64,000 bases of DNA, taken from contig JAUKUA010000006.1 in NCBI GenBank assembly GCA_030549175.1, positions 2,046,001 to 2,110,000 of the forward strand, written 5' to 3'. This DNA is from Lasiosphaeris hirsuta (Eukaryota > Ascomycota > Sordariomycetes > Sordariales > Lasiosphaeriaceae). Of this stretch, positions 33,204 through 43,465 are shown in pieces. The stretch's first letter is position 1; the number at the start of each line of letters is the position of its first letter. The translations under genes were made by a program, and so were the position numbers. The notes under the pieces were generated by a model. That model did no database searches and was not told where the DNA came from. It saw only the letters and a list, made by a program, of their open reading frames with translations.

Positions 33204-34302
33204 ATGGAGATGGTGCCAATAGCGAATATTTCTAGCGACAACGTTGACGGTGTTGATCAACAACTCGCGGCTGACCTCAAGTCGCATGTTGTCCACCAGC
33301 TAAAGGAGCGAATGGCCACTGTGGTGCAGCGGGAATACGACAAGCATGAGCAATCCGTAATAGAGGCCTGGAAAACGATTGAAGCACAGGTGCAGTTGTT
33401 CGAAGCGAGGAAAAATGTCATGTTTCGCACTCTTGAGATGGTCGAAGGCGGGGAGAGGACTCGGGAGGTCAGGGAGTTGCTCCGCGTCGACGAAACAGAG
33501 TCGTTAGTCACCCTCGTGGCAGAGCTCTCCGACAAACTCACGACTCTTCACCGGGAAGCGGGACCGACGGTTGAACAGAAAAGGCGTGCCGCGACTTCCG
33601 CACCCCAGGGAACTGATCAGTCCAATGCTGGCCGGCCAAGATCAACGACTCCATCTGCCGGTCGACCTTTGGTTGTAAGTGCATGCTGCATGCTGCACGT
33701 GCCACACCACAACGCAAGAAACTCTAGGAATGTCTAAAAAACTTGGTTTTGCCAAAAGGCCAAACGCAGTGGTGTTATACCCGACTTTGTGGTGCCTCGA
33801 AAAAAGGTGAAGACCGATTCCCTTCGCGAGCAGGTGCGGATAAAGAACGACGATGTCGAATTTAAGGAGGTGGAGGGGGAAGAGTTCATCTTTCGGTACA
33901 CAACCTTGTTCTCTGGCTGGCTTGTGTTGCGTTGCAAGGGCCGAGGTTGTAAACACACCTTCAAGCAGCACCCATTCCGGGGCGATGCGCCAGCTTTTCA
34001 GCATTTCAACAACTGCAAGACATGCGAAGACCACGACACAACGCGGGACTACTCTGCCGACGATATCGTTTTGACTTTTGGGCATAGAGGTATGTCTTAC
34101 CACCCGTCTGACTTGCCCCAGTTCTGCAGCTGACAAAACCTGAGTTGCAGTCAGAGGGCAGGTCGACAACATGGATGAGAAAGTGGCTGCGGCAAACGCT
34201 CGGCTGGAGGCAAATCTCGCAAAGGCGATCCGTAAGCAACGAAAGGGCGACTTGTCAGAATTCCCGTACGAGAGCAGAGGTTTCGAGACTCTCCCGGAGT
34301 AG
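33204..34302 (+). CDS. Uncharacterised protein with a Cys/His-rich domain
   Basis: Three exons, 33204-33674, 33759-34089 and 34151-34302, encode 317 residues with matching phases. Residues 1-120 are helical and charged (HVVHQLKERMATVVQREYDK, EGGERTREVRELLRVDETES), likely a coiled coil. After a Ser/Thr/Arg-rich linker comes a compact domain: FIFRYTTLFSGWLVLRCKGR, GCKHTFKQHPFRGDAPAFQH and FNNCKTCEDHDTTRDYSADD. It has five Cys and several His in an order that could bind zinc (C-x3-GC-x-H, HxF-x2-C-x2-C-x2-H). The tail (EKVAAANARLEANLAKAIRK) is again helical. This arrangement recalls small fungal DNA- or chromatin-associated proteins, but I cannot name the family. Confidence 0.75.
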
Positions 34303-35086
34303 GGTACGGTACCTGCCAAAGTTGCCCGCGGTTTCAGTTGCGCTTTTTCCAATTCTCGATCGATGGAGGAATGGAAGTCGCGGTGCTGCAGTTGGTAGGC
34401 CAATGCCGCAGGTGGCTTCAGGGGGTGGGTGGCGTGCACGAGAATGCGGGGAAGGAACGTCGGTGCGGACAGGACATTCATTCAACAAGAGAAATCCAGG
34501 AACACAAGGAGTCATGGCGAAGGGTATCTTACTAAACTTGAATTGTTGGTAAATAGTTTCACACGTCACTCAAGGTAGGTTTTGAATGGGCTATACCCTA
34601 CAATTTCCCCAAGTTCCATCCCCCGTGATGCTAGTGGCGTCCCTACGACCAGCAGTCTGTAGACCTATTTTTAGTGTAGTAAAGACAGGTTTCAAAGCTT
34701 CGGGTTCCTTTTCTAGTGCTTATCTGCGACACCCCCCACGGCGCCGCTCGCCGAAAGCTGAGAAATGGACAACTTGAGCCGGACGGACTTGGCTTAGCTC
34801 TTACATCGGCATGCACTCCATGCTTCAGCCGCACCTGGGATTGGCCAATCCCAAATGCGCCGTGCCTTTTGCTCCCCGGGTCGCTCCACTCGAATCCGGT
34901 ATTGATCGTTGTCCGACTGCAGTGCCGACCGTGGACGGCTGGACTTGAAATCTGACAACCTCGCCGCTCGCTCATTTGCGGTGCGAGTGGCAAGTTGCGC
35001 CATTGCTTCCCGCGACTGGCATTGGCATTGGCGCTCGACACTCGTTCGTTTGACACTCGTTTGACATCGCGTCTCTTGCCGTCGCC
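34303..35086. other. Intergenic region upstream of the HET gene
   Basis: About 780 bases. Just before the start codon are repeated short words (ATTGGC, CTCGTTTGACA) at about 35020-35065. No gene is supported. Confidence 0.45.
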
Positions 35087-37024
35087 ATGCGCCTCCTCAA
35101 CACCTCGACCTTGGAGGTCGAGGTCTTCACTTGTTCGGATGTCCCCACATACGCCATCCTCTCACACACCTGGGGCAAAAACGAGGTCACTCTGCAGGAT
35201 CTGGGAGGCAGTCGGTCGGGATCCAAAAAGGACTTCAGCAAGCTCGACAAAACATGCCAAGTCGCGCACGCCAATGGCTACGGCCATGTTTGGATCGACA
35301 CGTGCTGCATCGACAAGACCAGCAGCGCCGAGCTTTCCGAAGCCATCAACTCCATGTTTCGCTACTACCAAGAAGCCGACGTCTGCTACGCCTTTCTCTT
35401 CGATCTTGTCCCGGAAGAAGTCGCTCCCCTCGAGAGCGCTTTGGCGACTTGCCGCTGGTTCACTCGCGGCTGGACGCTCCAAGAACTCATCGCGTCTCCG
35501 GAGATTCACGTTTACGATGCCGCCTGGTCACTCCGAGGCACCAAACGGACAATGGTTGACCTGATATCCGAGATTTCAAGGGTTGATCGCGAGGTCTTGC
35601 TCGACGCCGACGAGCTCTACTGTGTGCCCGTGGCAACCAAGATGTCTTGGGCGGCAACACGAGCCACGACGCGTGTCGAGGACATGGCTTATTCGCTGCT
35701 GGGCATCTTCGATATCCATCTCCCCCTGCTCTACGGCGAAGGCCTAAAAGCCTTTCGGCGTCTCCAGGAAGAGATTCTCCGCAAGACTAACGACATGAGT
35801 CTATTGGCCTGGGTGCCGGAGGACACCGAGCAACAGGAGGGGATTCGCGAGATCTGGGCCCGCTCGCCCACGGAGTTTTCGTGGCTTGTGTCGGAGAAAT
35901 TCACTCTCAGGGTGACCCGTCAATACAGCCCTGAGCTCGAGATAACGAGCAAAGGTCTACGCGTTTCCACGTCGCTGGTCCGCTATTACGATCCCAGCAC
36001 CGGCGATCTCGCCAACCCCGGGCCTCCATACCACACCCACGTTTTGAGCTTAGGCTGCATCATCTCGTCGCGGCCGGCTCGCTTTCTAGCGCCCCAAGAA
36101 ACCGAGCAGACACGCCTCAGGGGAGATCGCCACAAGCCGGACTTGGGTATCCGTCTTCGAAAGTTCGGGCCGAACCTCTATGTCCGGGATGTCAGCCAGC
36201 CGGCCTGGAGGCAGATCTTTTTATATCACTTTTCTAATCATTTTGACGACCGGAATTCGAAAGCGGCCCGCTGGACTCTCGCGAACCGCCAGACCATTTG
36301 GCTGCACTGCGAAGAAAAGTATTTACCATTTTGGATTTTGGAGAACCAGAGCCGATTCCCTTGCAGGAAGTTTTACCGCGAGTTCACCAACTACGGCGGG
36401 CCGGGCGTGTCAACCAAGCTCAATTTTCACTTTCCGGTGGCGAGCCAGCCTGCGTCGCCATTCTCCTTGACACTGCGCCCACTTCATGGGGAGCTTTGGG
36501 ACTCGTCGAACCAAACCCTCATGGTTGGCTGGGCTGTTCCCCCATTTTGGGAGGCCATTATCGCCGAGATCACGGTGAGGGATGAGGACTCGGACCAGGA
36601 CATGGCGCTTCAGGTCGTCGTTGTTTTCGACATGCTCCAACACGGCCTCCCCCACCGCTTTGTCCTCCTCGATCCGGAGCATCCAGTAGGCCGAGTAATG
36701 CTCAGCAGAGAATACTTTGCTGCGGTCAAGACCGACTTGGATTACAGGGCTTTGATGGACTGCTATGTGCAAAGAAGCCGGGACGGCCTAGGGAAGCAGT
36801 TGGTGCAGGTCAAAGACGACAGGCATTGGAATATCAAGGCGGTTTGGGGAGAGAAGTTTGTCCCTGGGATATCGGCCACGCGGCCGGTGGTGTGCATCGA
36901 GTTTGAAGTCACTGAAGCCATGCCCGGCACACTTAGTCGAGCATCGACACTGGTATCCATGGCTAGTCTATCGGATGAGGGAAGTAAGAGAAAATTTGGA
37001 TTATATAAATCACCCACATGCTAG
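35087..37024 (+). CDS. HET-domain (heterokaryon incompatibility) protein
   Basis: HET domains trigger the cell-death reaction when genetically different hyphae fuse. The single exon encodes 645 residues. The HET domain occupies about residues 1-230: MRLLNTSTLEVEVF, YAILSHTWGKNEVTLQDL, HVWIDTCCIDKTSSAELSEA, MFRYYQEADVCYAFL, CRWFTRGWTLQELIASPEIH and TTRVEDMAYSLLGIFDIHLP followed by LLYGEGLKAFRRLQEEIL. This is the HET-D/HET-E-like subtype with the order SHTWG / WIDTCCID / RGWTLQEL. The C-terminal 400 residues have no repeats or NACHT domain that I can see, so it is a HET-plus-unknown-tail protein rather than a full STAND receptor. The gene looks intact. Its downstream neighbour is a converging ankyrin-repeat ruin. 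Confidence 0.94.
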   Translation: MRLLNTSTLEVEVFTCSDVPTYAILSHTWGKNEVTLQDLGGSRSGSKKDFSKLDKTCQVAHANGYGHVWIDTCCIDKTSSAELSEAINSMFRYYQEADVCYAFLFDLVPEEVAPLESALATCRWFTRGWTLQELIASPEIHVYDAAWSLRGTKRTMVDLISEISRVDREVLLDADELYCVPVATKMSWAATRATTRVEDMAYSLLGIFDIHLPLLYGEGLKAFRRLQEEILRKTNDMSLLAWVPEDTEQQEGIREIWARSPTEFSWLVSEKFTLRVTRQYSPELEITSKGLRVSTSLVRYYDPSTGDLANPGPPYHTHVLSLGCIISSRPARFLAPQETEQTRLRGDRHKPDLGIRLRKFGPNLYVRDVSQPAWRQIFLYHFSNHFDDRNSKAARWTLANRQTIWLHCEEKYLPFWILENQSRFPCRKFYREFTNYGGPGVSTKLNFHFPVASQPASPFSLTLRPLHGELWDSSNQTLMVGWAVPPFWEAIIAEITVRDEDSDQDMALQVVVVFDMLQHGLPHRFVLLDPEHPVGRVMLSREYFAAVKTDLDYRALMDCYVQRSRDGLGKQLVQVKDDRHWNIKAVWGEKFVPGISATRPVVCIEFEVTEAMPGTLSRASTLVSMASLSDEGSKRKFGLYKSPTC

Positions 37025-37031
37025 GTGATTT

Positions 37032-39078
37032 GGAGCAGAGGCGGGGATTGGCATACAATTCAATTGGACTTACCCGATAGACAACCTTGGTTGTGCCGTC
37101 GATGCTGAGAATATAGCAGTAAATGTTTGTTACACTGAAGAAATCGGCTGCATTAGGCATATATTATAGTGAATGTATTCTATGCGTGAATGTATTCTAT
37201 GCAGAAGTAGCGACTTGATAATAAAGACAGCGCGAGAGCGCTGCTTTTCCTACGAAAAAGAGAGTGACATTTGAAGGGGGTGTGGTTCCCGCAGGGTGGC
37301 ATGCCCCACAAATGAGACAATATTGTACCCTAAGACGACCTCCACTCCACTGAGCTGCGCTGCAATCATGTTCCATAGAACCGTTGCCTTTTCGGTTTCT
37401 AGAATTGACTCCATAGTTATGTCGAGCTTAATGATAGGTGGTGACCTTCTCAGACGGATGCAAAGATATATTTTTCCCAAATTGAAAGCCCCAGACCAAC
37501 CCGCGTCTGTCCTTCCGTTTACATAAGGATGGCAGTCAGTTCATCTTTCGCACAGGCCGTTTCTAGAGTAGAAAAAATGTCATACCGAGCCTATATATGT
37601 ACTCTTTGCCATTCTTAAAGCACTCCAAGCTTTCGCTATCCGGGGTCACATCAATTTCCAGCTCTGAGCCTTTCCTCAGCCGGGATCCCTCTCGAGTTAC
37701 GCTTCGCAAAGACGAATCTTTCACATCGGCAGGCAAAGCGGTGAGAGAGCTAGTTTTTGTGTCGTAGCATTGGATGTCACCGTGTCTTCATCATAGCCCC
37801 GAGATCCGTAGAACGCCCCTTTTGATGATCAGGCTGCAGATCTGCGTATCTGCGGTGCCAATGGCAATATGGAGTACCTGTCTACCCCATATGTCGGTCT
37901 CGGAGGGAGTCTTGGAACGCCTAAGCCTGGCCTGGTCGGGCCAGCTTCTCGGCAGCTTCCCCCTGTACAAGTTGAGTAGAAAATGGACGCACTTCAAGCG
38001 TTGCGTTTTTGGTAGCTAGGTGGAGCGGCGTCATGCCGTCACCGCCACCCAACTGGATAACCTCGACCGTATTTTCCACCTCGTCGTCTGAGTGTTCGGT
38101 TGTCCTTGGCCTGCGCGACGACGTGAATTGGACTCCGTCCAAGCCTATCCCTCAGCTTGGGAATACGTCCCAGCCTATCCTTTATCTTGGAAATACGACG
38201 GGCTTTCCCACCCCCTCCGTGTCGCCCCGAGCCTTTGCAAGCTAAGAACCTCAGTAGGAAAACCATATGATAGTTTCCTAGGTTGGCGTAGTGAAGTGGC
38301 GTCTAACCGATTATATCCTGCTGCTCCAGGAGACCTCGCCGGATAGCTAGCGCCATGATCTTGTCAGATAACTTTATGCTCCTCAGTTGGTCACTGAGGG
38401 ATTGAACATACTAGCATCTTCTAGAGCATCAAAATCATCATCAAAGTCTTCGTTGTCAGACAATTCGGATGACATGGTAACCTAAGCAGAGGCGTGCTCG
38501 TCACTGACGGCTAGTTTACTACGCATCACACTTGGAATCATCTCCTCCGAAATAAACAGCTTAGGCTTCTTCCACTCCAAGTTCCCGTCGTATTTCAGAA
38601 TCCTGGCAGCTTCCTTCAGTCGCTCTAGCGGCGATGCTAGCTCCTCGTAAATCGCACGCCTTCCGTCTTCACCAACAAGCTCCTTGTGTCGGAAAATGAA
38701 TTGAAGTATGGGATCGACTTCAGAAATAGCCCCCTCGTCGGCTTCGTCGAAATCTTTGCTTTGCAGCATCGGCAACTCCGAAACCAAGTACATGTATTTG
38801 TCCAGGGCGGCCTGCAAGGGCTCCAGTCGCTGCTGGAGGTTGCATACCGGAAACAAGCCAGACAACACAGCCGAGAACCGACTTGGAAGTGCACTGATGA
38901 TTCCCCCGAGTTCGCCGACGAGTTCGACTAGTTGCGCGCCACCGTCTACAACTAGTCTCACTTACGGCGCAAGATCCGAGAATAAATACAGAGCAAACTC
39001 GAAGTTGCTTTCGTTCGCTGCGGCTACGCCCTGCACGACGCCTAGGAGCAGAGCAAAGCTGGCCGAAAATGGAGCCAT
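37032..39078 (-). pseudogene. Ankyrin-repeat protein ruin
   Basis: On the minus strand a coding trace starts at ATG 39078 (MAPFSASFALLLGVVQGVAA), hits an in-frame TAA at 38962-38964, and continues in the same frame (DGGAQLVELVGELGGIISAL, PLERLKEAARILKYDGNLEW) to 38482. Ankyrin-like units follow in shifting frames: DIIG-stop-TPLHYANLGN near 38290, RLGRSPIHVVAQAKDN near 38110, GMTPLHLATKNATLEV near 38030 and RQVLHIAIGTADTQI near 37870. Downstream open blocks (VTREGSRLRKGSELEIDVTP at 37563-37786, PIIKLDITMESILETEKATV at 37250-37520) may be C-terminal exons. Several stops and frame changes show decay. It converges on the HET gene. Ankyrin proteins of this kind are common in fungal recognition loci. 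Confidence 0.6.
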
Positions 39079-39824
39079 TGTGCTAAGCGTGATGCCTGTG
39101 AGGGGTGTGCCAACATTCTAGGAAGGAGTTATTCCACAACAGCAATTTACACAAAAACAAGGGAACGATTGATTGGCTCGGAATAACTCCTGACGAAACT
39201 TTTGGCCAGTACAACAACCGCACGCCCAAGGGCCGTGCAGTGGACAGCCTTGTTAAGCATGGTACTTTTGAGCACACTGCAGTAGTTCTAGCCAAGAGCC
39301 TCTTCCAGCGCCGAGCTTCTCAGCCCTTCAAATCTTCTTGCATATATCTCCACACGCTCACCTCCCTCCAATCGTGGCATCTACCCAGCCAATCCATCAA
39401 CAAACTAACACTCAGGTGGTTTGGCATTACCATGGCGGGGAATCTGAAAGATGGGATAGATTACCCAAGCCCTCCTAAAGAAGGCGGGTTGAGGCCAAGC
39501 CAAAGCCACTGATAATGAGGAATCGGTGATAATGCGAAAGAAAGTCTAGCGATAAGTAGCGGATGTATTACGTCTTAGTCCTAGCGACCATGGGCTCACC
39601 GGGTCGGCGCGTGGACAACGTTTCCCCAGGCAGGCATTCCACGTGAACAATCAAGTAACATCGGCCCTGAGCACCATGCGATTCTTGGTCTAGAGCCGTC
39701 TTACCTTTGCCCAAGGAAACAGAAGGCAGCAAAGCCGCCGTATTGCACTATATCGGGCATCACTGACGCTGTAAGCTATCCAATACAAACTTACCATCCC
39801 ATACTAACTTGGTAGTACCATGTA
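39079..39824. other. Intergenic region, no gene seen
   Basis: About 750 bases between two decayed genes. A plus-strand frame at 39105-39512 is open but has no recognisable content. A CTAAC..TAG branch/acceptor pair at 39804-39825 precedes the next trace. Confidence 0.35.
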
Positions 39825-40730
39825 GGCGTTCCTATACCGCCACCAAAATATGGCGTCCTTGATGTGAAGCGACAGTCGAGAGCCACACTGGGTACCTCTT
39901 TACCCCGGTACCTCGGTCTAAAAGTGCACCAATCGATCCTCGAGCGATCCTACGGTGAGATCACCGTTGTCGGCACGTACTCGAGATCCCAACCGTCCAT
40001 CATCTTCCGAGGCGTAAAGCGAGATAAGCCGCTCAACTGGCAGCGTCCCACCGCTCGAGTTGCGGGTAATCATCTCTACAACGAGTGTCTACAACGAGTG
40101 CTTTCCCGACTATGATCACGTCGAGCATTACGCCGAGATTATCGCAACGTACCTTGCAATGTGGCATCAAGGGACCGACTTAACCCCACATTTGAGGGTA
40201 TCATTTTGTTCTTCGTCCTGCTCCGATACACAAACTGCCCTTGAAGCTACGAACCTCAAGGGCCTACCGAATGGGGTGGAGACTGTTGTTCTTGGCTTGG
40301 TCCATCGACCGGAGCGATTGACAGGCCATGCCGACTGGAGGGGAGACGGCTGTTTTAAGTGGGTTGTCCGCAATCAGATTGTTGAGTGGGAAAACGTACT
40401 CGATGCTTCCATCAACTGCTTGGCCAGAGACTTTCACGCAGATCGGAAATCACATCACGCTTGGAAGCGTACTTTATGAAACAAAAGGATTGGCTTGCGA
40501 CTCTACCTAGCTCAGCCGACTTTGTGGACTCCGAGGCAGGCATGATGGCTCAGGCGTCGGTACGGACCGGCATCAGATTCGGTTATCTACACATCATTTC
40601 AGATAGCATTGCCGAGAAGTCTGAGGAGGACCTGTCGAGCGAGAGGATGGAGATGGTCTTATCCCAAAGGTCAAAGCTCCACGACAGAGCACAAGCCGTG
40701 TTGGGACGCCATGTTTCCACGGCCCGCTGA
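39825..40730 (+). pseudogene. Nucleoside-phosphorylase-like (PNP_UDP) pseudogene
   Basis: The C-terminal block EAGMMAQASVRTGIRFGYLHIISDS has the E-x2-x-MAQA / GI-FG-LHI-SD pattern of the nucleoside phosphorylase fold. Upstream pieces (PPPKYGVLDVKRQSRATLGT, ILERSYGEITVVGTYSRSQP, RLTGHADWRGDGCFKWVV, VLDASINCLARDFHADRK) fit one protein, but in four frames. Lesion 1 is an exact 13-bp tandem duplication (40075-40100); removing one copy restores HLYNECFPDYDH. Lesion 2 is a shift between DFHADRKS and HITLGSVLYETK near 40450. Lesion 3 is an extra A in the AAAA run near 40486. In fungi such domains occur alone or as N-terminal effector domains of NLR-like receptors. This copy should be dead; only its 5' exon may lie further upstream. 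Confidence 0.75.
40075..40100 (+). repeat. Exact 13-bp tandem duplication (frame-breaking)
   Basis: TCTACAACGAGTG occurs twice without a gap at 40075-40087 and 40088-40100. Its length is not a multiple of three, so it shifts the phosphorylase-like frame by one. It looks like a recent replication-slippage event. Confidence 0.95.
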
Positions 40731-40894
40731 GAAATATCGAAGGCCGCGGACAGCAGAACCCCTCTCTTGCTAAGTAGACCAAGGTAGCAGAGTGGCATGC
40801 ATCTATCCTCGTTCTGATTTCCACTATCTTTGCCCTTCAACATGACTCGGGACATAAAGCATCCCGGATGCGATCAAGTTGTCCGGTTTAGGGT

Positions 40895-41413
40895 TTATGC
40901 CGCGGGTCCGTCCCGCCCAACTGTGCTCTGCGAAGACTGATATATGCCGCTGTACCCTGTAACCTTCCCCTCAAGGCTATGTGTAGTAACTTGACCCAGC
41001 TTGGCATCCTTGTAAAGGAAGATACCATGGGGGTTCTTGACATCAAGTAGAGCACCCAGAGCACCCTCATACCCAGCATCAATCACCCCGGCCGTGAGGA
41101 GGGCGCCCGAGCGCCATAGTGACGATCTCACAAACAACTGGCCCATGCAGTCTAGGGGGATGCGAACCGTCTCATTAAATTCGATGAGGTATGATCCTTG
41201 GGGCAGCATAACCGCCCCATCCTCGCTACCAAAACAAAGCTCGGATGTGCTGGCAGACTGCCGACGCGAGTTGTCAAAGTCGATCATTGGTCGTGAAGTC
41301 CATCGGAGGACTTTCCGCAAAGAGACATCGACGCCGCACGGCTGCACTTGCTGATGTACCGATAAAAGATTGCGTACTATCCCGCGTCTGATGATTGCGG
41401 TTCCGGCGAGCAT
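40895..41413 (-). CDS. Prokaryotic-type dUTPase / dCTP deaminase-fold protein
   Basis: Members of this trimeric fold hydrolyse dUTP to dUMP or deaminate dCTP. One uninterrupted frame encodes 172 residues from the ATG at 41413. Family blocks in order: VQPCGVDVSLRKVLRW (23-38), LPQGSYLIEFNETVRIPLDC (70-89), FVRSSLWRSGALLTAGVIDA (94-113, with the RSS phosphate-binding motif) and GYEGALGALLDVKNPHGIFL (114-133). Then comes LEGKVTGYSGIYQSS (147-161), the C-terminal GYSGxYQ. The spacing fits the bacterial/archaeal Dcd/Dut type, not the usual eukaryotic dUTPase. RSSLWRSG deviates from the usual RSSLLRxG by one Trp. Lack of introns and its prokaryotic type suggest ancient horizontal transfer; fungal relatives may exist. 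It lies intact among decayed genes. Confidence 0.85.
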   Translation of the reverse strand: MLAGTAIIRRGIVRNLLSVHQQVQPCGVDVSLRKVLRWTSRPMIDFDNSRRQSASTSELCFGSEDGAVMLPQGSYLIEFNETVRIPLDCMGQLFVRSSLWRSGALLTAGVIDAGYEGALGALLDVKNPHGIFLYKDAKLGQVTTHSLEGKVTGYSGIYQSSQSTVGRDGPAA

Positions 41414-41581
41414 TATAGAATCCCGCGGAGCGCCGCTAGTCGACCCCTTGAAAAAGTGCTAGGCGGTAACATGCAAAACTTTGCCAAAGTCAGCGCGAGG
41501 TATTGTCTCCACATTATTCTATGTACGTGACATCTTACCGAGGTGGCCAGAACGAGAAAGTGCGCGCGAATGCAAATACGA

Positions 41582-41625
41582 TAGAAGTCGCGACCCCACA
41601 ACCGATCCACCCCACCGCCGATCAT
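41582..41625 (+). repeat. Left terminal inverted repeat plus TA target site
   Basis: TAGAAGTCGCGACCCCACAA... ending GATCAT is the exact reverse complement of 43422-43465 over 44 bases. The outermost TA is taken as the target-site duplication. Confidence 0.92.
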
Positions 41626-43463
41626 TATCTCCTGCATCAACAAACGACAACCCCCCTCTTTCCAACCACCACCATTCCTTCAATTCTACGTCAAAATATA
41701 CCAAATTCGAGATGACTACTGTGCATGAACAGAATGTTGCGTCGGCCATCGATGAGGTTAATCGGGGAGCCACACAGCGCACTGCAGCCGGGAGGCTTGG
41801 AATCTCCCAGGCCGCCCTCAGTGCGCGTATCAACGGCTCTACCAGCAGGTAGGCCAGCAAACTAGCCGTTAGGAGGCTCTCTCCTGAAGAGGAGACCTAC
41901 CTCGTTGAGTGGTGCCTTAATGAGGAAGCTTCTGCGTGCCCTCTAAGCAAAGCCCAGATCATTAGAATGGCGCAAAGGATGCTCGTCGAAGGAGGCGCTT
42001 TCGAGCCCCTTGGCCATCGTTGGGTAGACCGCTTTCTAGCCCGCCACACACGCGTCAAAACAAAGAAAGGGGTACGGTTGGAAAGTGCTCGAAAGCGTGG
42101 ATCTACTAAGGCCGCCTATGAGGAATTTTACGGGCTCCTGAGCTACCACTTGGAGTCTAAAGCCATCAAACATACCAACCTCAGTAATATGGACGAATAC
42201 GGCATGTAGGAGGGCGAGACAGCTGGCGGAACTGTTATAAGGCGATTCTCTTACGCCTAGAGCCTTTGTTACGTCTTCTGACGGTACTACCTGGGTCTCT
42301 ATTATAGAGACTATTACTGCCGACGGCCGTAGGCTGACGCTAGTTATCGTCTTTACGGGGGCTTCGTTATAGGGGCAGTGGTTCCCCAAATTCGTTAAAA
42401 ACGAGCCCGAGATACGCGACTGGAAGTACGACTATTCTGCTACAGGCTGGAGTAACACTAGCATTGCCTTGAAGTGGCTCAAGGAGGTATATTTACCTGA
42501 AACGAAACCTACAGACCCTTCGGAATGGCGCCTCCTGGTTATGGACCCACATAGTAGTCATGAAGCCGAAGAACTACTCTGTTTAGTCTACCGGAACAAA
42601 GTATAGGTGTTATTTCTACCAGCTCACACTTCCCATAAAACACAGCCACTTGACCGTAGCGTCTTCTCGGCTCTCAAGACCTATTATAGGCAAAAAACCA
42701 GGCCCCTGGCTGCTTGTCGAGGCTCGGCACCAGCCCATAAGTAACGCTTTCTTTTGGCCTATAGGGAGGCATCTAGGGAGGGTGTAAGCGTTTCTAACGT
42801 AAAGAGCGGCTTTAGGAGGACTGGAATATGGCCCTTTGACCCCTCCCAAGTGTTAGATGATCCTGAGGCACTAATTGGGGACTCGCCTCTCCCCCTTGAG
42901 CGACCACTTATACCGGAGGCCGAACCTATTACTACGGTAACTACCTTCACAACTCCAAGGAAGAGCCAAGATATACTCCTGGCCACGGCCAACGCCAGAG
43001 GGCACGTGAGCCCTACCAATCGTACCGTCAGGGGGCTCCTTCACAGAGTAGGGAAGGCCCTAGATCATAGTAACGCGAGGATGGCCCTTTTGGAGGCCGA
43101 AAACGAGCGTTTGAAGGAAGATTTACGTGCTACGGAGCCACGTACTAAGAAGAAGGTCCGTGAGGGTCCAAACGATAAGTTTGCGAGGATAGAGGATATA
43201 ATACAGGCCGAGGAGGCCTCACACAAGCCGCCCAAGCGTCGGAGGTTGGCCCAGACTGAAGACCCAGGGTGTGTTGTTGAGGAGGCGCAGGAAATGATAA
43301 TCTATGGCCTGGATAGGCTTCGCCAGGCTGAGGAGATGTAGAAAACACTTTGTACCATAGAAATTGATAGAGGAATGGATGTTTTGGGCATTGGTTACGA
43401 AAGGGGGTGCACGTGCAGAACATGATCGGCGGTGGGGTGGATCGGTTGTGGGGTCGCGACTTC
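41584..43463 (+). mobile_element. Fot1/pogo-type DNA transposon, RIP-mutated
   Basis: The element is about 1.88 kb, the usual Fot1 size. Identical inverted ends (42-44 bp, beginning GAAGTCGCGACCCCACAACC) lie at both borders, each flanked by TA, the expected target duplication. It encodes one transposase, listed separately, with five premature stops, all TAG or TAA where CAG or CAA would be expected, plus one frameshift. Stops from C-to-T change at CpA are the hallmark of repeat-induced point mutation. The perfect inverted repeats show that the insertion is not very old. Confidence 0.92.
41712..43341 (+). pseudogene. Fot1/pogo transposase, inactivated
   Basis: It starts with a helix-turn-helix of the Psq type (AIDEVNRGATQRTAAGRLGI), then a CENP-B-like second DNA-binding domain (HRWVDRFLARHTRVKTKKGV). 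The DDE/DDD catalytic domain follows: first Asp in NMDEYGM, second in LLVMDPHSSH and third in TQPLDRSVFSALKTYY. The C-terminal block FRRTGIWPFDPSQVLDDPEA is typical of fungal pogo transposases. Premature stops lie at 41850, 42207, 42370, 42604 and 42742, and one extra base lies near 42240 (between GGTVI and GDSLTPRAF). The natural stop is at 43339-43341. It cannot make active enzyme. Confidence 0.92.
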
Positions 43464-43465
43464 TA
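43422..43465 (-). repeat. Right terminal inverted repeat plus TA target site
   Basis: Exact inverted copy of 41582-41625, ending CGACTTCTA, so the transposon is bounded by TA on both sides. Confidence 0.92.

Noticed and set aside
39105..39512. Possible gene upstream of the phosphorylase relic
   Set aside because: Open for 135 codons but contains nothing recognisable, and the first codons overlap the ankyrin relic start on the other strand.
35087..41413. Secondary-metabolite gene cluster
   Set aside because: No polyketide synthase, NRPS, terpene or P450 signatures occur here or elsewhere in the window.
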